Shown here: positions 43,747 through 54,107 of the stretch, in pieces | How the letters are laid out: each line of letters begins with the position of its first letter | How positions within the stretch are numbered: position 1 is the stretch's first letter | DNA from: CANKBT01 sp038235705 | GTDB lineage: Bacteria > Actinomycetota > Actinomycetes > Mycobacteriales > SCTD01 | Reading direction: 5' to 3' | Assembly: GCA_038235705.1 (NCBI GenBank) | Contig: JBBSTR010000004.1 | Coordinates: 1 to 64,000, forward strand | DNA length: 64,000 nucleotides | The notes under the pieces: generated by a model | Database searches by the model: none | What the model saw: the letters and a program-made list of their open reading frames with translations, nothing else | Told to the model about the DNA's origin: nothing | Made by a program: the position numbers and the translations under genes

Positions 43747-45333
43747 TCAGCTCATCCGGGCCCGGCCGGCGTGCGGCTCGACGCGGTTGCGACCGTTTCG
43801 CTTGGCGGCGTAGAGGTGGCCGTCGGCCTCCCGCAGCAGGTCGGCCCGTCCGTAGCGAACGGGCGACGAGCCTCCCGTCGTGGCGACACCGATGCTGGCG
43901 GTCACCGGCACGCCCTCGCAGAGGTCGGACCAGTCGAGGGCAGCCATCTGACGACGCACGCCCTCGGCGATCTCGTAGGCGCCGCTGAGGTCGGCACCGG
44001 GGAGCACCAGCAGGAACTCCTCACCGCCGAGGCGAGCGGCGTACGCCCCTTCGCCCCCTCGGGTACCGGCTGCGCTGGTCTCCAGCAAGGCAGCCAGCCG
44101 GACCAGCACGGCGTCCCCGGCCTCGTGAGAGCACCGGTCGTTGACGTGCTTGAAGTGGTCGAGGTCGACCATCGCGATCGCGACCGGAGCGGCGCGGCCG
44201 AGCCGGCGGTCCAGGTCCTCGTCCACGTGGCGTCGGTTGAACAGGCCCGTCAGCGGGTCGCGGTAGGACATCTCGCGGTAGCGGGCGCTCTCGCGGCGGG
44301 CCTCGTCCACCTCGAACATCGCGTGCAGCGTCCGGGCACGGGCGTCGCTGGCCTCCGACCGCAGCTCGAGGGTTTCGGCCATGAAACGCCGGTGCATCTC
44401 GTAGGCGCTGGCGTGGTCGCCCCGCGCGGCGAGCAGCTCGGCGCGAGCCCCCATCACCTCGACCCGCAGCGCACGGAGGGCGCCCGTGGAGGTGATCTCC
44501 TCGGTGGCGTCCAGGCTCGCTTCGGCACCGTCCAGAGCGCCCATGTCGCGCTGGATCTGCGCGAGCGTCAGCCAGCACCCTGCCCTGTTCACCGGGTCGA
44601 CCGAGGGGTCGGCCGCGAGGCGGTGCCTCAGCAGGTCTGCCGCCTCCTGCGACCGACCCAGGGCATGGCTCACCTCGGCGATGGTGCTGACCAGGCTCAG
44701 GATCGGGGTCAGCGCATTCTCGCGACACAGGTCCTGCACCTGCGCCACCAGCGCCGCAGCGCTGGTCAGCTCACCGAAGAGCAGGTCGGTGTACGCCCAG
44801 TTGTTGAGCACCTGGGCCGTGAGATGGACGCTGCCCCACCCGCGGGCGTGCTCGAGCGCCTGGCGGTAGTGCTCTCGCGCGTCCTCGGCCGACCCGCTCA
44901 GGGCCAGGCTGTCCGCCGTGACCATGTGCAGCTTGCACCGGTGCACCGCTGTGAGACGACCGTCGTCCAGGGTGAGCGAGGCGACGGCGTGCTCGAGTGC
45001 CGCCGCAGGGTCACCGATCTTGCGGAACAACAGGCTGAGGGCCCGCTCGGCGTGCGCCTGAAGGGCCCGGTCGCCGTGGGCCTCCGCACGGTCCCGCACG
45101 CCGAGCGCGATCGGGGCCGCGGCGGCCGCGCCCTGCTCGCTGATCACCTGGTCCAGCCCGAGCAGCGTCGCCCGCGCCCGCTGCGCCTCGGCCGCGGGCG
45201 GCGCGGGCAAGACGGCCAGGACGCTCTGCACGAGCTCAGCGGCGTCGTCACGCCAGGCGTAGGAGGCGTCGAGGTCGTCCAGCAGGCGGTCGACCTCCGC
45301 CAGGTCGCGCTCGGTGTCCTGCACCGTGATCAT
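43747..45333 (-). CDS. TPR-like sensor diguanylate cyclase (GGDEF)
   Basis: A 528-aa paralogue of the gene at 41.5-43.0 kb with the same layout: helical repeats (ALSLLFRKIGDPAAALEHAV), linker DEARRESARYREMSYRD (identical) and a GGDEF domain (DPLTGLFNRRHVDEDLDRR, RLGGEEFLLVLPG). No RxxD inhibitory site. The ATG at 45333 has GAGGTGA at normal spacing; a GTG at 45345 is the alternative. It lies 113 bp downstream of recD on the same strand and could be read through from the recCBD operon. Confidence 0.93.
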   Translation of the reverse strand: MITVQDTERDLAEVDRLLDDLDASYAWRDDAAELVQSVLAVLPAPPAAEAQRARATLLGLDQVISEQGAAAAAPIALGVRDRAEAHGDRALQAHAERALSLLFRKIGDPAAALEHAVASLTLDDGRLTAVHRCKLHMVTADSLALSGSAEDAREHYRQALEHARGWGSVHLTAQVLNNWAYTDLLFGELTSAAALVAQVQDLCRENALTPILSLVSTIAEVSHALGRSQEAADLLRHRLAADPSVDPVNRAGCWLTLAQIQRDMGALDGAEASLDATEEITSTGALRALRVEVMGARAELLAARGDHASAYEMHRRFMAETLELRSEASDARARTLHAMFEVDEARRESARYREMSYRDPLTGLFNRRHVDEDLDRRLGRAAPVAIAMVDLDHFKHVNDRCSHEAGDAVLVRLAALLETSAAGTRGGEGAYAARLGGEEFLLVLPGADLSGAYEIAEGVRRQMAALDWSDLCEGVPVTASIGVATTGGSSPVRYGRADLLREADGHLYAAKRNGRNRVEPHAGRARMS

Positions 45334-45446
45334 CACCGTGCTCACCTCGTCGGCTTGGCCTTCCCGTCCCGCCCCCACCTTGCACGGGTGTTCGTCACAC
45401 CGGCCCGCGGCCTTGAACGGTAGTTCGGAGACGGTCACACCCCGTT

Positions 45447-47339
45447 TCACGACATCCGTTCGCGCAGACCGGTGGCGCGGGCGCTCCGTCGGGTGACGCA
45501 CGCCCTGACCGCCTCCCGAGAGCCGATCAGCGTGACCCGCCGCTGCGCGCGGGTCACTGCGGTGTAAAGCGTCTCCCTGGTGGCCAGGGGCGAGCCGGCC
45601 TCAGGCAGCACCACGGTGACGTGCTCGAACTGCGAGCCCTGTGCCCGGTGCACGGTGACAGCGTGCATGGGTGTCACGTCGCCGAGCCGCCCGAGCGCCA
45701 GGGTGCGGATCCCGGACACGGTCACGAACGCGGCCTGCAGCGGGCTGTCGGGCCCCGTACCCGCGACGACCACGCCGGTGTCTCCGTTGAACAGCCCTTC
45801 GTCGTAGGTGTTTGCGGTCACCAGCAGCGGCAGCCCGACGTAGCGGCCGTCGCGCTGCACCGGCACCCCGTGCTGCTCGACCCACCGCTGCACAAGCAGC
45901 GACCATGCGACCACGCCCCGCGGCCCGTGCCGGTGGGCGCAGAGCAGCCGGTGCTGGTCGAGAGCACCGAGTGCGGTTTTGGCGTCGGCCCCGAACATCG
46001 TCTCGTAGCTGCCCAGCACACTGGCCCGGACGTGTTCCTGGACGTCCTTGGGGATCGGGGCACCGTCCGGGACGGTCAGCAGCTCGACCTCGCCACCGCC
46101 GGCAAGAACCTGCTCGGCGGCGTCCCCGTCCCCGTCCCTGAGCGACTGCGCGAGCTGTTCGATCTCGCCGCCGAAGCGGTGGACCGTGCGCAGGATGGCC
46201 ACACCCGCCCGGTCGCCGGGCCGGTGCGGCGGGTCCTGCGGAACGACGGCCGCCAGGTCGACCGTTGCCGCGCCGCCGGGTGCTGCCCGCGCGGCGGCCG
46301 AGGCCGCGGCTGACGGCGGTCCGTCGACCGGCGCGGCGAACGTCACGTCCTCGTGGCCTGCGACCCCGGCTGCGGCGACCAGGTCGCCCAGCACCGCCCC
46401 GGCCTCGACGGCCGCCAGCTGGTCCGGGTCACCGACCAGTACGAGCCGGGCGGTCGGTGCGAGTGCGTCGAGCAACCGGTCGAACAGCCCGAGCGACAGC
46501 ATGGACGCCTCGTCGACGACGACCACGTCGAACGGCAGCGGCGACGACGCGTCATGCCTCGCCCCGTTGCCCCGGCGCCGGAGCCCGAGCAACCGGTGGA
46601 GCGTGCTGGCCGTCAGCGTCGCCAGCCACGCGCGGTCGTCCGGCAGCTCGGCGGCGTGCACCGCTTCCTGCAGCCGGGCCGCCGCCTTCCCGGTCGGCGC
46701 AGCGAGCGCCACCCGCAGGCCTGGTCCAGAGACCTCGCGCAGTGCCGCCAGCAGCCGCGCGACCGTCGTGGTCTTCCCGGTCCCCGGACCACCGCCGAGG
46801 ACGGACACCGAGCTGGTCGCGCAGACCGCTGCCGCACGCCGCTGCTCGTCGGGGCCGATCCGCGGGAAGAGCCGGTCCAGCGCAGCCGCGAGCTCGGGGG
46901 CCGCGACGGCAAGCTTGCGACGGGTGAGCAGCTGCCCGGCGACCCGGCTCTCCTGCTGCCACGACCGGGTCAGCCAGAGCCCGCCGTCGTGGGCGTGCAG
47001 CGGAGCGCCGGGCCCGGTCACGAGCGGACTGCCCGAGACGGCGGCCTGCCATGGGCCGAGCTCGGGCCAGGGCAGCTCGACCACGGTCGGTCGCGGGTCG
47101 GTCTCGTCGGGCGTCGTCACGTCGACGCTGTCCTGGACCTCGGCCAGCCGGAGCACGACCGACCCGGACCGCAACGCACGCACGGTCAGGGCGACGGCCA
47201 GCAGCACGCGTTCGTCCAGCTCTGCCCCGAGCCGACCCAGCCGCAGTGCGACGTGCACGTCGGCGGGCTCGAGCACCCCGGCGACGTTGAAGTCGGCGAG
47301 CAGCCCCGTGGCCCGGCTGACCAGCCGGAGATCGCTCAT
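45447..47339 (-). CDS. recD: RecBCD enzyme subunit RecD
   Basis: A 630-aa SF1B helicase, the 5'-3' motor of RecBCD. Walker A GGPGTGKTTT is near residue 185, Walker B VVVDEASMLSL follows, and the C-terminal SH3-insert and motif VI region contains HAVTVHRAQGSQF and YTAVTRAQRR. It is the last gene of recC-recB-recD and its ATG overlaps the recB stop by 4 bp. Together the subunits unwind and resect double-strand breaks and load RecA. Confidence 0.95.
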   Translation of the reverse strand: MSDLRLVSRATGLLADFNVAGVLEPADVHVALRLGRLGAELDERVLLAVALTVRALRSGSVVLRLAEVQDSVDVTTPDETDPRPTVVELPWPELGPWQAAVSGSPLVTGPGAPLHAHDGGLWLTRSWQQESRVAGQLLTRRKLAVAAPELAAALDRLFPRIGPDEQRRAAAVCATSSVSVLGGGPGTGKTTTVARLLAALREVSGPGLRVALAAPTGKAAARLQEAVHAAELPDDRAWLATLTASTLHRLLGLRRRGNGARHDASSPLPFDVVVVDEASMLSLGLFDRLLDALAPTARLVLVGDPDQLAAVEAGAVLGDLVAAAGVAGHEDVTFAAPVDGPPSAAASAAARAAPGGAATVDLAAVVPQDPPHRPGDRAGVAILRTVHRFGGEIEQLAQSLRDGDGDAAEQVLAGGGEVELLTVPDGAPIPKDVQEHVRASVLGSYETMFGADAKTALGALDQHRLLCAHRHGPRGVVAWSLLVQRWVEQHGVPVQRDGRYVGLPLLVTANTYDEGLFNGDTGVVVAGTGPDSPLQAAFVTVSGIRTLALGRLGDVTPMHAVTVHRAQGSQFEHVTVVLPEAGSPLATRETLYTAVTRAQRRVTLIGSREAVRACVTRRSARATGLRERMS

Positions 47340-50300
47340 GACCCGGCCAACATGTCGGACAGCGCGACGACCAGCGCCGCCGGCGGCTTCCAGGACCAGA
47401 CGCCCGTCTCACCGTGCCCGACCATGCCCCGCAGGAACAGGTAGAGCACCCCGCCGAGATGTCGAGACGGGTCGTATCCCGGCTGCCGCCAGCGCAGGTA
47501 GCGGTGCAGCGCGACGCAGTAGAGCAGCGCCTGCAACGGGTAGTGCGCGTCCAGCACCGCCGCGTCCAACGCTTCGCGCCGGTAGTGCCAGGTGGTCAGG
47601 AGCACCCCCCAGGTCCCGAGCATGTTGGTCTTGTGGTCGATCACGAGGAAGCCGTCACCGGCCTTCAGCACCAGGTCGATGGCGCCGACCAGGTAGCCGC
47701 GCAGCTCCGGGTCGCCCAGGCCCTCGACCCGTTCGGCGTACGGCAGGACGGGGTCTCCCGGTGAGAGGTGCTCGCGCAGCAGGTCGGCCAGCTCGCCCAG
47801 ACGCGGGACCCGGCCCGCCGGTGCGTCGCCGCCGCCGAGCGGCATCTCGAAGTCCAGCTCGACGAGATGCTCGGTCACGTCGGCCAGGGACAGGCCGTGG
47901 GCGAGCGGTCCCAGCGGGGTCTGCACCGCCAACACCAAGGCCGTGCCCAGCCGCTCCGCCGTCACGCCCGCGTCTCGATGCTGCAGGAGCTCGCCTGCGA
48001 CCCGGGTCAGCTCGGCCTCGACGTCGTCGACGGTGAGGTCGGCGCGTTCGAGCACCTCGTGGACCAGTGTCCCGAACGCGGCACCCCCCGGGAGGTCGGC
48101 CATCGGGCTCGGGGCAGCGTCCGGATCCGCCTGCTCCGGCAAGGCCGGCGGGGCGGCGGGCTCGTCCTGCTTGATCTCGACGTCCGGCTCGGAGCTCACC
48201 CCTGGGTGCTCGTGGGCATCACGGGTCAGCGCGGTGTAGGACGTACGCCGCCACTGGAGGTCCAGGCTGCGAGCGAGAACGGCCAGCTCGAGCTCGGGTG
48301 CCGCGACCTTGGTCGGGGCGGGCGGCACCGAGACGGGCGCGGACGGATCACCGACGATCTCGACATCGAGCCCCAGCGCGCGGAACCGCGCGATCGCCTC
48401 CTCGTCGGTCGGCACCGGCACCGTGACCGGGAGGGTCAGCGGGTCGGCGCCGAGCAGGAGCCGGTGCAGCGGCGCGCCTGGCGTGTTCTTGCCGCCCTGC
48501 CACCAGAGCAGCAGCTGGCTGGCCGCCCGGGTGACCGCGACGTAGAGCAGCCGCAGCTCCTCGCCACCGTCCTCAGCGACCTGCTGTGCGCAGGCGGTGT
48601 CGTACTCAGGGTCGCCCTTGCCCGCGACGTAGAGGGTGCGCTCACGACCGTCGTGACCCCGGGGCAGCTGCTCCCGCGAGCCGCCCGCACTGACGTCCCA
48701 GCCGTACGGGACGAGCACGACCGGCCACTCGAGACCCTTGCTGGCGTGCACGGTCATCACCGTCACCGCCGGGGCCTCGGTGTCCAGGCGACGGGCCCGC
48801 TCCAGGTCGCTCGCGTCCTGGGCGGCCCGCTCGATGCGTTCGCGCAGCCACGAGAGCAGGCCCACGAGGCCGAGCCCCTGGGCGCTCTCCCCGTGCAGGA
48901 CCTCGGCGAGGTGGCGCAGGTCGGTGAGCAGACGGTCGCCACCCACCTGGCCGAGCAGTCGGGCCATCACCCGGCGGTCACCGGTGACCTGGCTGAACAG
49001 CGCCGCGACGCCCGCCGTGCTCAACGCCTCGGCCCAGGAACGCAGCTGCTCGGTGAGGCTGTCGGTGACCGTCTCGCCCGCGGACCCGTCGAGCTGCTCG
49101 CCGGTGCCGCCGATCCAGGGCGACAGCACGAGGCGGCGGACCACGCCGCTGCGGTGCGGCTGCTCGACCGCCTCGAGCAGGAGCAGCCAGAGCCGCGCCG
49201 CGGGCTGGCGGAAGACGCTGTCGAGCACGCTGACGACGGACTCGACACCGACCTCGGTCAGTGCGGCCTCGACGAGCTGGGCCTGCACCCGGGTGCGGAC
49301 GAGCACGGCAACGTCCCGCGGCCCGAGCGGACGCCGTGTGCCGTCCTGCTCAAGCTCCGTGCCGGCCGCGAGCAGGGCCACGACCTGCTCGGCAGCGTCT
49401 TTCGCGACCTTGGGCCGGGCCACACCGACGAGGGCTGGCCCCTTGCCCGCGCGCGGAACGACCCGTAGCCGTACGGCCGTCCGCTCCGGGTGCAGGCGGC
49501 TCGTCGCCTGCGCGGCAGAGACCGGCCCCACCCGGATCCCGTCGTCACCGAGCGCGGCGCCTCGGAAGATCGTCGCGAGACCGGCGAGGACGCCGGCGTC
49601 GCTGCGGTGGTTGGTGAGCAGCCCTGCCCGCTGACCGGCGTGCTCGCGGGCGGACAGGTAGGCCCCCACGTCAGCGCCCCGGAAGCCGTAGATCGCCTGC
49701 TTCGGATCCCCGATGAGCACCAGGTCGCGCACCCCGTCGAAAGCCCGGCGGAGCACCTCCCACTGCACCGGGTCGGTGTCCTGGAACTCGTCCACGAGCA
49801 CGACGGAGTAGCGGTGAGAGAGGCGCTGACAGGCGACCGGGCCGGTCACCGGGTCGCACATCGCTTCCCGCACCCGACGGAGCAGGTCGTCGTAGCCGAG
49901 CAGACGCTGCTCGTCGACCCGCCGGTCGACCTCGCTGCGCACAGCGGCCGCGAACCGGGCACGCACGCCGCCGGGATCCTCGCTGCCACGCTCGTCCGGG
50001 TCGGGCAGCAACCGGGCCTCGCGGTCGCCGACCGCGGCCTGGGCGACGGCGCGCGCCTGTTCGTGGCTGAACGACGGGGCCGCCGCGCCCGGCCGCGCCC
50101 AGCGGCGCAGGTAGAGGTCGTCGCACACCTCGCCGGTCAGCTCGGCGACGTCGGTGACCAGCTGCGACGTGCCGTCGTCGGCACCGGCTGTCCCCAGCCC
50201 GTGAAGGACCTGCAGGCAGAACTCGTGCACGGTCGCGACGGTCGCTGTGTCGAACGCGGCCAGCGCAGTCGTGAGCCGTTCGACCCGGTCCTCGACCTCG

Positions 50301-50623
50301 GTCGCCGAGCCTCGGGCGAGGAGCGCGCACACCGGGTCGCCGGACTGCCGGGCCGTCACCGGGTTGGTGAGAGCACGCCGCACCGCGAGCATCCGCTGGC
50401 GCACCCGGGTCCGCAGCTCGGTCGTCGCCCCGCGGCCGAACGTGACCACGAGCAGCTCGTCGATGCGCGCGGACCCCTCGGCCACGTATCTCGTCACCAG
50501 GCCGGCGATCGTGTAGGTCTTGCCGGTGCCGGCGCTCGCCTCGAGCACCACCGTGCCGCTCGGGAGCGGTCCGGCGAGGTCGAAGGCGAGCCCGGGTGTC
50601 GGCTGCGGGATCAGGGCGGTCAT
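47336..50623 (-). CDS. recB: RecBCD enzyme subunit RecB (helicase-nuclease)
   Basis: A 1095-aa protein. Walker A EASAGTGKT at 28-36, a DEFQDTDPVQWE motif II, LLYVAVTRA motif VI, then the C-terminal RecB nuclease with GAIDLVLKAG and VIDHKTN (around residues 980-1000, D and K of the D-x-K site). It combines the 3'-5' motor with the single nuclease of the complex. The ATG at 50623 starts the homology and overlaps the recC stop by ATGA; a longer frame (to 51463) is a shadow of recC. Confidence 0.96.
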   Translation of the reverse strand: MTALIPQPTPGLAFDLAGPLPSGTVVLEASAGTGKTYTIAGLVTRYVAEGSARIDELLVVTFGRGATTELRTRVRQRMLAVRRALTNPVTARQSGDPVCALLARGSATEVEDRVERLTTALAAFDTATVATVHEFCLQVLHGLGTAGADDGTSQLVTDVAELTGEVCDDLYLRRWARPGAAAPSFSHEQARAVAQAAVGDREARLLPDPDERGSEDPGGVRARFAAAVRSEVDRRVDEQRLLGYDDLLRRVREAMCDPVTGPVACQRLSHRYSVVLVDEFQDTDPVQWEVLRRAFDGVRDLVLIGDPKQAIYGFRGADVGAYLSAREHAGQRAGLLTNHRSDAGVLAGLATIFRGAALGDDGIRVGPVSAAQATSRLHPERTAVRLRVVPRAGKGPALVGVARPKVAKDAAEQVVALLAAGTELEQDGTRRPLGPRDVAVLVRTRVQAQLVEAALTEVGVESVVSVLDSVFRQPAARLWLLLLEAVEQPHRSGVVRRLVLSPWIGGTGEQLDGSAGETVTDSLTEQLRSWAEALSTAGVAALFSQVTGDRRVMARLLGQVGGDRLLTDLRHLAEVLHGESAQGLGLVGLLSWLRERIERAAQDASDLERARRLDTEAPAVTVMTVHASKGLEWPVVLVPYGWDVSAGGSREQLPRGHDGRERTLYVAGKGDPEYDTACAQQVAEDGGEELRLLYVAVTRAASQLLLWWQGGKNTPGAPLHRLLLGADPLTLPVTVPVPTDEEAIARFRALGLDVEIVGDPSAPVSVPPAPTKVAAPELELAVLARSLDLQWRRTSYTALTRDAHEHPGVSSEPDVEIKQDEPAAPPALPEQADPDAAPSPMADLPGGAAFGTLVHEVLERADLTVDDVEAELTRVAGELLQHRDAGVTAERLGTALVLAVQTPLGPLAHGLSLADVTEHLVELDFEMPLGGGDAPAGRVPRLGELADLLREHLSPGDPVLPYAERVEGLGDPELRGYLVGAIDLVLKAGDGFLVIDHKTNMLGTWGVLLTTWHYRREALDAAVLDAHYPLQALLYCVALHRYLRWRQPGYDPSRHLGGVLYLFLRGMVGHGETGVWSWKPPAALVVALSDMLAGS

Positions 50624-53600
50624 ACCCGCGTCACGTCCCGCTGCTTGTGAGCCAGCAGCGGCTCCCAGACGAGCCGGGCGAGCCGGGCGAACGACGTCGG
50701 GCCGTCGGCCGAGCCCGGTTCGGGGACCGGGCACTCCCAGGACCAGAGCACGTTGAAGTCGACCACCCCGCCGAAGACCTGCTGCCAGTCCTCGTCCTGG
50801 TCGTCGCCAGGAAAGCCGTACGGCGAGAGCCAGGCCTTGCGGGCCGCGTCCTGAGGCATGTCCTGCTGGCTGGCCGCGAAAGCCATGGCCGCACCGGCCG
50901 GGAGCGGGAGCGGCAAGCGCAGCGCGACGTCGCGCAGCGCCACCCGCTCGGCGAGCAGTCCCAGGGGGTCCTCGGGTGCCTCGAGCGTGTGCGTCGCGCG
51001 GAACCGGCCGTCCCCGCGGCCGACGACGACCGCGTGCCAAGGCTGCTCCGGCCGGCTCGCCGAGAGCACCACCAGGTCGATCCACGCTCGAAGCAGCTGC
51101 TTGGCCTTGATCCTGGACCAGGTCACGGTCACCAGGGCGTCGCCGTGCACGCCTGCCACGGCCCCACGCACGCGTCGACCGTCGGGCAGCGGCACCTCGA
51201 CGGCCAGGGTCGCGCCGGCTCCGGTGAGGTGCGGAGCAGCGGCGTCGGCGAGCGAGACGACCATCGGCGTGACCGCGTCGAGCACTCCTCGGCCGAGCGC
51301 GTGAGGGGGAAGATCTCCCCGCCTGGCTTCCACCACCCGCTGCTGGTCCGCCGTCCCGTCGACCTGCGCCGCGAGCAGCCGTTCGGCGACCTCCCACGTC
51401 GTCAAACCGTCGAGGGTGATCGGCAGCGACTCTTCCGGGTCGAGGACGCCGGACTGCGACCACACCCCGAGTCGTTGACGGAGAAACCCCTTTCCCGGAT
51501 GGACGAGCAGCTCGCGGAGCTGCCGCAGGTCGACGTCACCGTCGTCCGGCGCCGGGGGCAGCGGGCCGGAGAGCATCGGCGGAGCGGGTTGTTGCCCGGC
51601 CGCGGCCGCCTTCGCCCCACGGACCCCGGCCGGGTCGTAGGAGAACACCTGCCCGGGCACGAGCGCCCCGCGACGGAACGACGCGGCCCCGAACGGCTGT
51701 AACGGGTGCCGGACAAGCACCTCCTGACCGAACGGTCGGCCGTCTTTCGTCGCTCCGAGCAGGTCGATCGCGTCGAGCAGCTCGCCGATCGGCACGGCCG
51801 GCGGGAGCGGGGCCCCGGTGCGCACGTGTGCACCGTCGAACGTCACCACGAGGTGGTCCGTCGCCGACAGCACGGCGTCGAGCAGCAGCTGTCGGTCCTC
51901 GCTGCGCGGGTCACGCTCACCGACCTGCGGTTCGCGGGCCAGCAGGTCGTCGCCGGAGGGCTCGGTCCTTCGCGGGAAGGCCCCGTCGTCCATGCCGAGC
52001 AGGCACACCACCCGGTGCGGCACAGAACGCATGGGCACGAGCGTGCAGACCGTCAACCCACCCGTGCGGAACCCGCTCCGGGTCGGGCGACCGGCCAGCC
52101 GCTCCCCGAGCAGAGCTTGCAGGTCGAGGCGGGTCAGCACCGCCGTCCTGCGATCCACGGACGCGTCGCTGCTGATCGCGGCGGCGGCGCCGTCCGAGAC
52201 CTCCGCCAGCTCTCGCCGGAGCTGTGCCAGCTGCCAGTCGCCGTCGAGCGGGACGTCCCCGAGGCTCAGCACCGCCGACTCCAAGGCCGCGAGCCAGGCA
52301 GCCATCGGTTGCGGGCCGGTCAACGCGTCGAGCGAGGTCGCGACCCTGTCGACCAGCTCGGCGACCCGGCCCACCAGGGCGAGCCCGGAGCCCTCCACCG
52401 CGTCCAGCGGCAGGACGTCGCCGAGCAGGTCCTGGCCCTCGGGCAGGGCGACCCCGACCAGGAGCCGGTCGAGCCCCGCCTGCCACGTGCCCTGGGCGAC
52501 CTCGACCGGCAGACCCCAGGCCTGACGGTGCTCGGCGTCGAGCCCCCACCGCACCCCTGCGTCGACGGCCCACCCCCGCAGCTGCTCGACGTCGTCGTCG
52601 GACAACCGACCCCGGCGTCGCACGGCTGGGGACCCGAGCAGGTCGAGCACCTGGCTGCTGGTGGCCCGACCCCCGGCCAGCTCGAGCAGGTCGGCCGCGA
52701 GCGCGAGCAGCGGGTTGAGCTGACGGGGCGACCGGTCAGCGACCGTGACCCGGAGCCTGGCAGCCGGGTGGTCGACGGCCTCGAACGCGGCGCTGACCAG
52801 CGGGGCGAACTGCTCGACGTCAGGACACAGCACCAGGACGTCGCGAGGCTCCAGGGTGGGGTCTCCAGCCAGCAGACCGAGAACGACCTCCCGAAGCACT
52901 TCGACCTGACGCGCCCGACCGTGGCAGGCATGGACCTGGACGCTCCTGTCGCTCTCCTCCGCCCTGACCTGGGGGTCATCGTCTCGGAGCGCGCGTTGAA
53001 GCGCGCCGAGCAACGTGTCCGGTGGTGACGCCGCCGGCACGGGCGCGACGCGGACCGTGATCCTCGGCCGACGCTCCCCCGGCCTCGGTGCGGCCAGCTC
53101 GCCAAGTCGCACCTGCAGCTGCTGGACGTCTCGGGAGAGCGAAGCGAGCAGCGGGTGCCGGACGCTGACGGTCAGGTCGCGACGGGACAGCGCGGCTGGA
53201 GCCTGCTCGACCGCGTGCCACAGCGCCGGTCCCGGGTGGTGCAGCCACAGGTGGACCTCGCGGTGAGCGGCCAGCGCGGCGAGCACCTGCAGGCGGGCAG
53301 CGGGCAGCCGGCTCGGCCCGTAGAAGCTGAACCGGTCCGCCAGATCGCCGTCACCCTCGCGCAGCCGAGCGCACCCCGCTCCGAGCAGCTCGGCCGGCGA
53401 GGGCCCGACCCGTTGCCGGAGGGCGCGCCAGAGGCGGGGCTGCCACGCAAGATCCTGCGGTGCTGCGCTCGACCCTGACGCCCACCCCAGGATGAGCTCA
53501 GGCCGCTCGCTCCCGTACGAGCCGAACAAGCCCGCAAGGCGTCGAGCCGTTCGGTAGCCCGAGGTGCGTGCGCCGGAGAGATGATGACGCAACGTCCCTG

Positions 53601-53940
53601 ACCAGGCCTCGTCCGGCAGCTCGTCCAGCACCTGCAGCAGCGGCCAGACCACGCTGTCGGGTTGCCACGCCTCAACGGCAGCGGCGTGCTCCTCGCTGAC
53701 AACGACCAGCACCTCGTCGAGCAGCTGGCCGGGGCGCCGGAAGTCGATGCCAGCCGCGATCCCGTCCCCGCGCACCGCACCGAGATGGTGCGACAGGCGC
53801 TGCGAGATCCAGCGTTCGACACCCTTGGCCGGGACCGCCACGATCTCTCTCGCCAGCACCGGCCCCGGCACACGCGTCAGCTCCTCGGCGAGGGCGGCGA
53901 CCAGCGCGTCCGGGGACGGGCTCGTGTGCAGGTGCAGCAT
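50620..53940 (-). CDS. recC: RecBCD enzyme subunit RecC
   Basis: A 1106-aa protein. It starts MLHLHTSPSPDALVAALAEEL, ends with a helicase- and nuclease-like inactive fold, and has no Walker A, as expected for RecC, the Chi-recognition and dimer-clamp subunit. Inner landmarks are ALPAKGVERWISQRLSHHLG (here VPAKGVERWISQRL) and VTVADRSPRQLNPLL. The ATG at 53940 is preferred; the longer frame to 54204 is the frame of a PIN-toxin relic. It is the first gene of a fully overlapping three-gene operon. Confidence 0.95.
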   Translation of the reverse strand: MLHLHTSPSPDALVAALAEELTRVPGPVLAREIVAVPAKGVERWISQRLSHHLGAVRGDGIAAGIDFRRPGQLLDEVLVVVSEEHAAAVEAWQPDSVVWPLLQVLDELPDEAWSGTLRHHLSGARTSGYRTARRLAGLFGSYGSERPELILGWASGSSAAPQDLAWQPRLWRALRQRVGPSPAELLGAGCARLREGDGDLADRFSFYGPSRLPAARLQVLAALAAHREVHLWLHHPGPALWHAVEQAPAALSRRDLTVSVRHPLLASLSRDVQQLQVRLGELAAPRPGERRPRITVRVAPVPAASPPDTLLGALQRALRDDDPQVRAEESDRSVQVHACHGRARQVEVLREVVLGLLAGDPTLEPRDVLVLCPDVEQFAPLVSAAFEAVDHPAARLRVTVADRSPRQLNPLLALAADLLELAGGRATSSQVLDLLGSPAVRRRGRLSDDDVEQLRGWAVDAGVRWGLDAEHRQAWGLPVEVAQGTWQAGLDRLLVGVALPEGQDLLGDVLPLDAVEGSGLALVGRVAELVDRVATSLDALTGPQPMAAWLAALESAVLSLGDVPLDGDWQLAQLRRELAEVSDGAAAAISSDASVDRRTAVLTRLDLQALLGERLAGRPTRSGFRTGGLTVCTLVPMRSVPHRVVCLLGMDDGAFPRRTEPSGDDLLAREPQVGERDPRSEDRQLLLDAVLSATDHLVVTFDGAHVRTGAPLPPAVPIGELLDAIDLLGATKDGRPFGQEVLVRHPLQPFGAASFRRGALVPGQVFSYDPAGVRGAKAAAAGQQPAPPMLSGPLPPAPDDGDVDLRQLRELLVHPGKGFLRQRLGVWSQSGVLDPEESLPITLDGLTTWEVAERLLAAQVDGTADQQRVVEARRGDLPPHALGRGVLDAVTPMVVSLADAAAPHLTGAGATLAVEVPLPDGRRVRGAVAGVHGDALVTVTWSRIKAKQLLRAWIDLVVLSASRPEQPWHAVVVGRGDGRFRATHTLEAPEDPLGLLAERVALRDVALRLPLPLPAGAAMAFAASQQDMPQDAARKAWLSPYGFPGDDQDEDWQQVFGGVVDFNVLWSWECPVPEPGSADGPTSFARLARLVWEPLLAHKQRDVTRV

Positions 53941-54107
53941 CAGCCGACCGTAGAGCAGCCCACCGACAACCTGGGACGCCCCCATGAACTGCGCGTCACA
54001 CGACGGTCTGGGCCAGCCGATGCCCGTGACCGACCGTGGCTGGTAACGCCCGGACGACGGGCTGTGAGGCTCCGCACCTGCGGCCCGCTGGGCCGCCTGA
54101 GGCTCGG

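Noticed and set aside
43516..45423. 635-codon plus-strand frame opposite the second GGDEF gene
   Set aside because: Antisense shadow of a gene with an intact GGEEF and TPR-like repeats.
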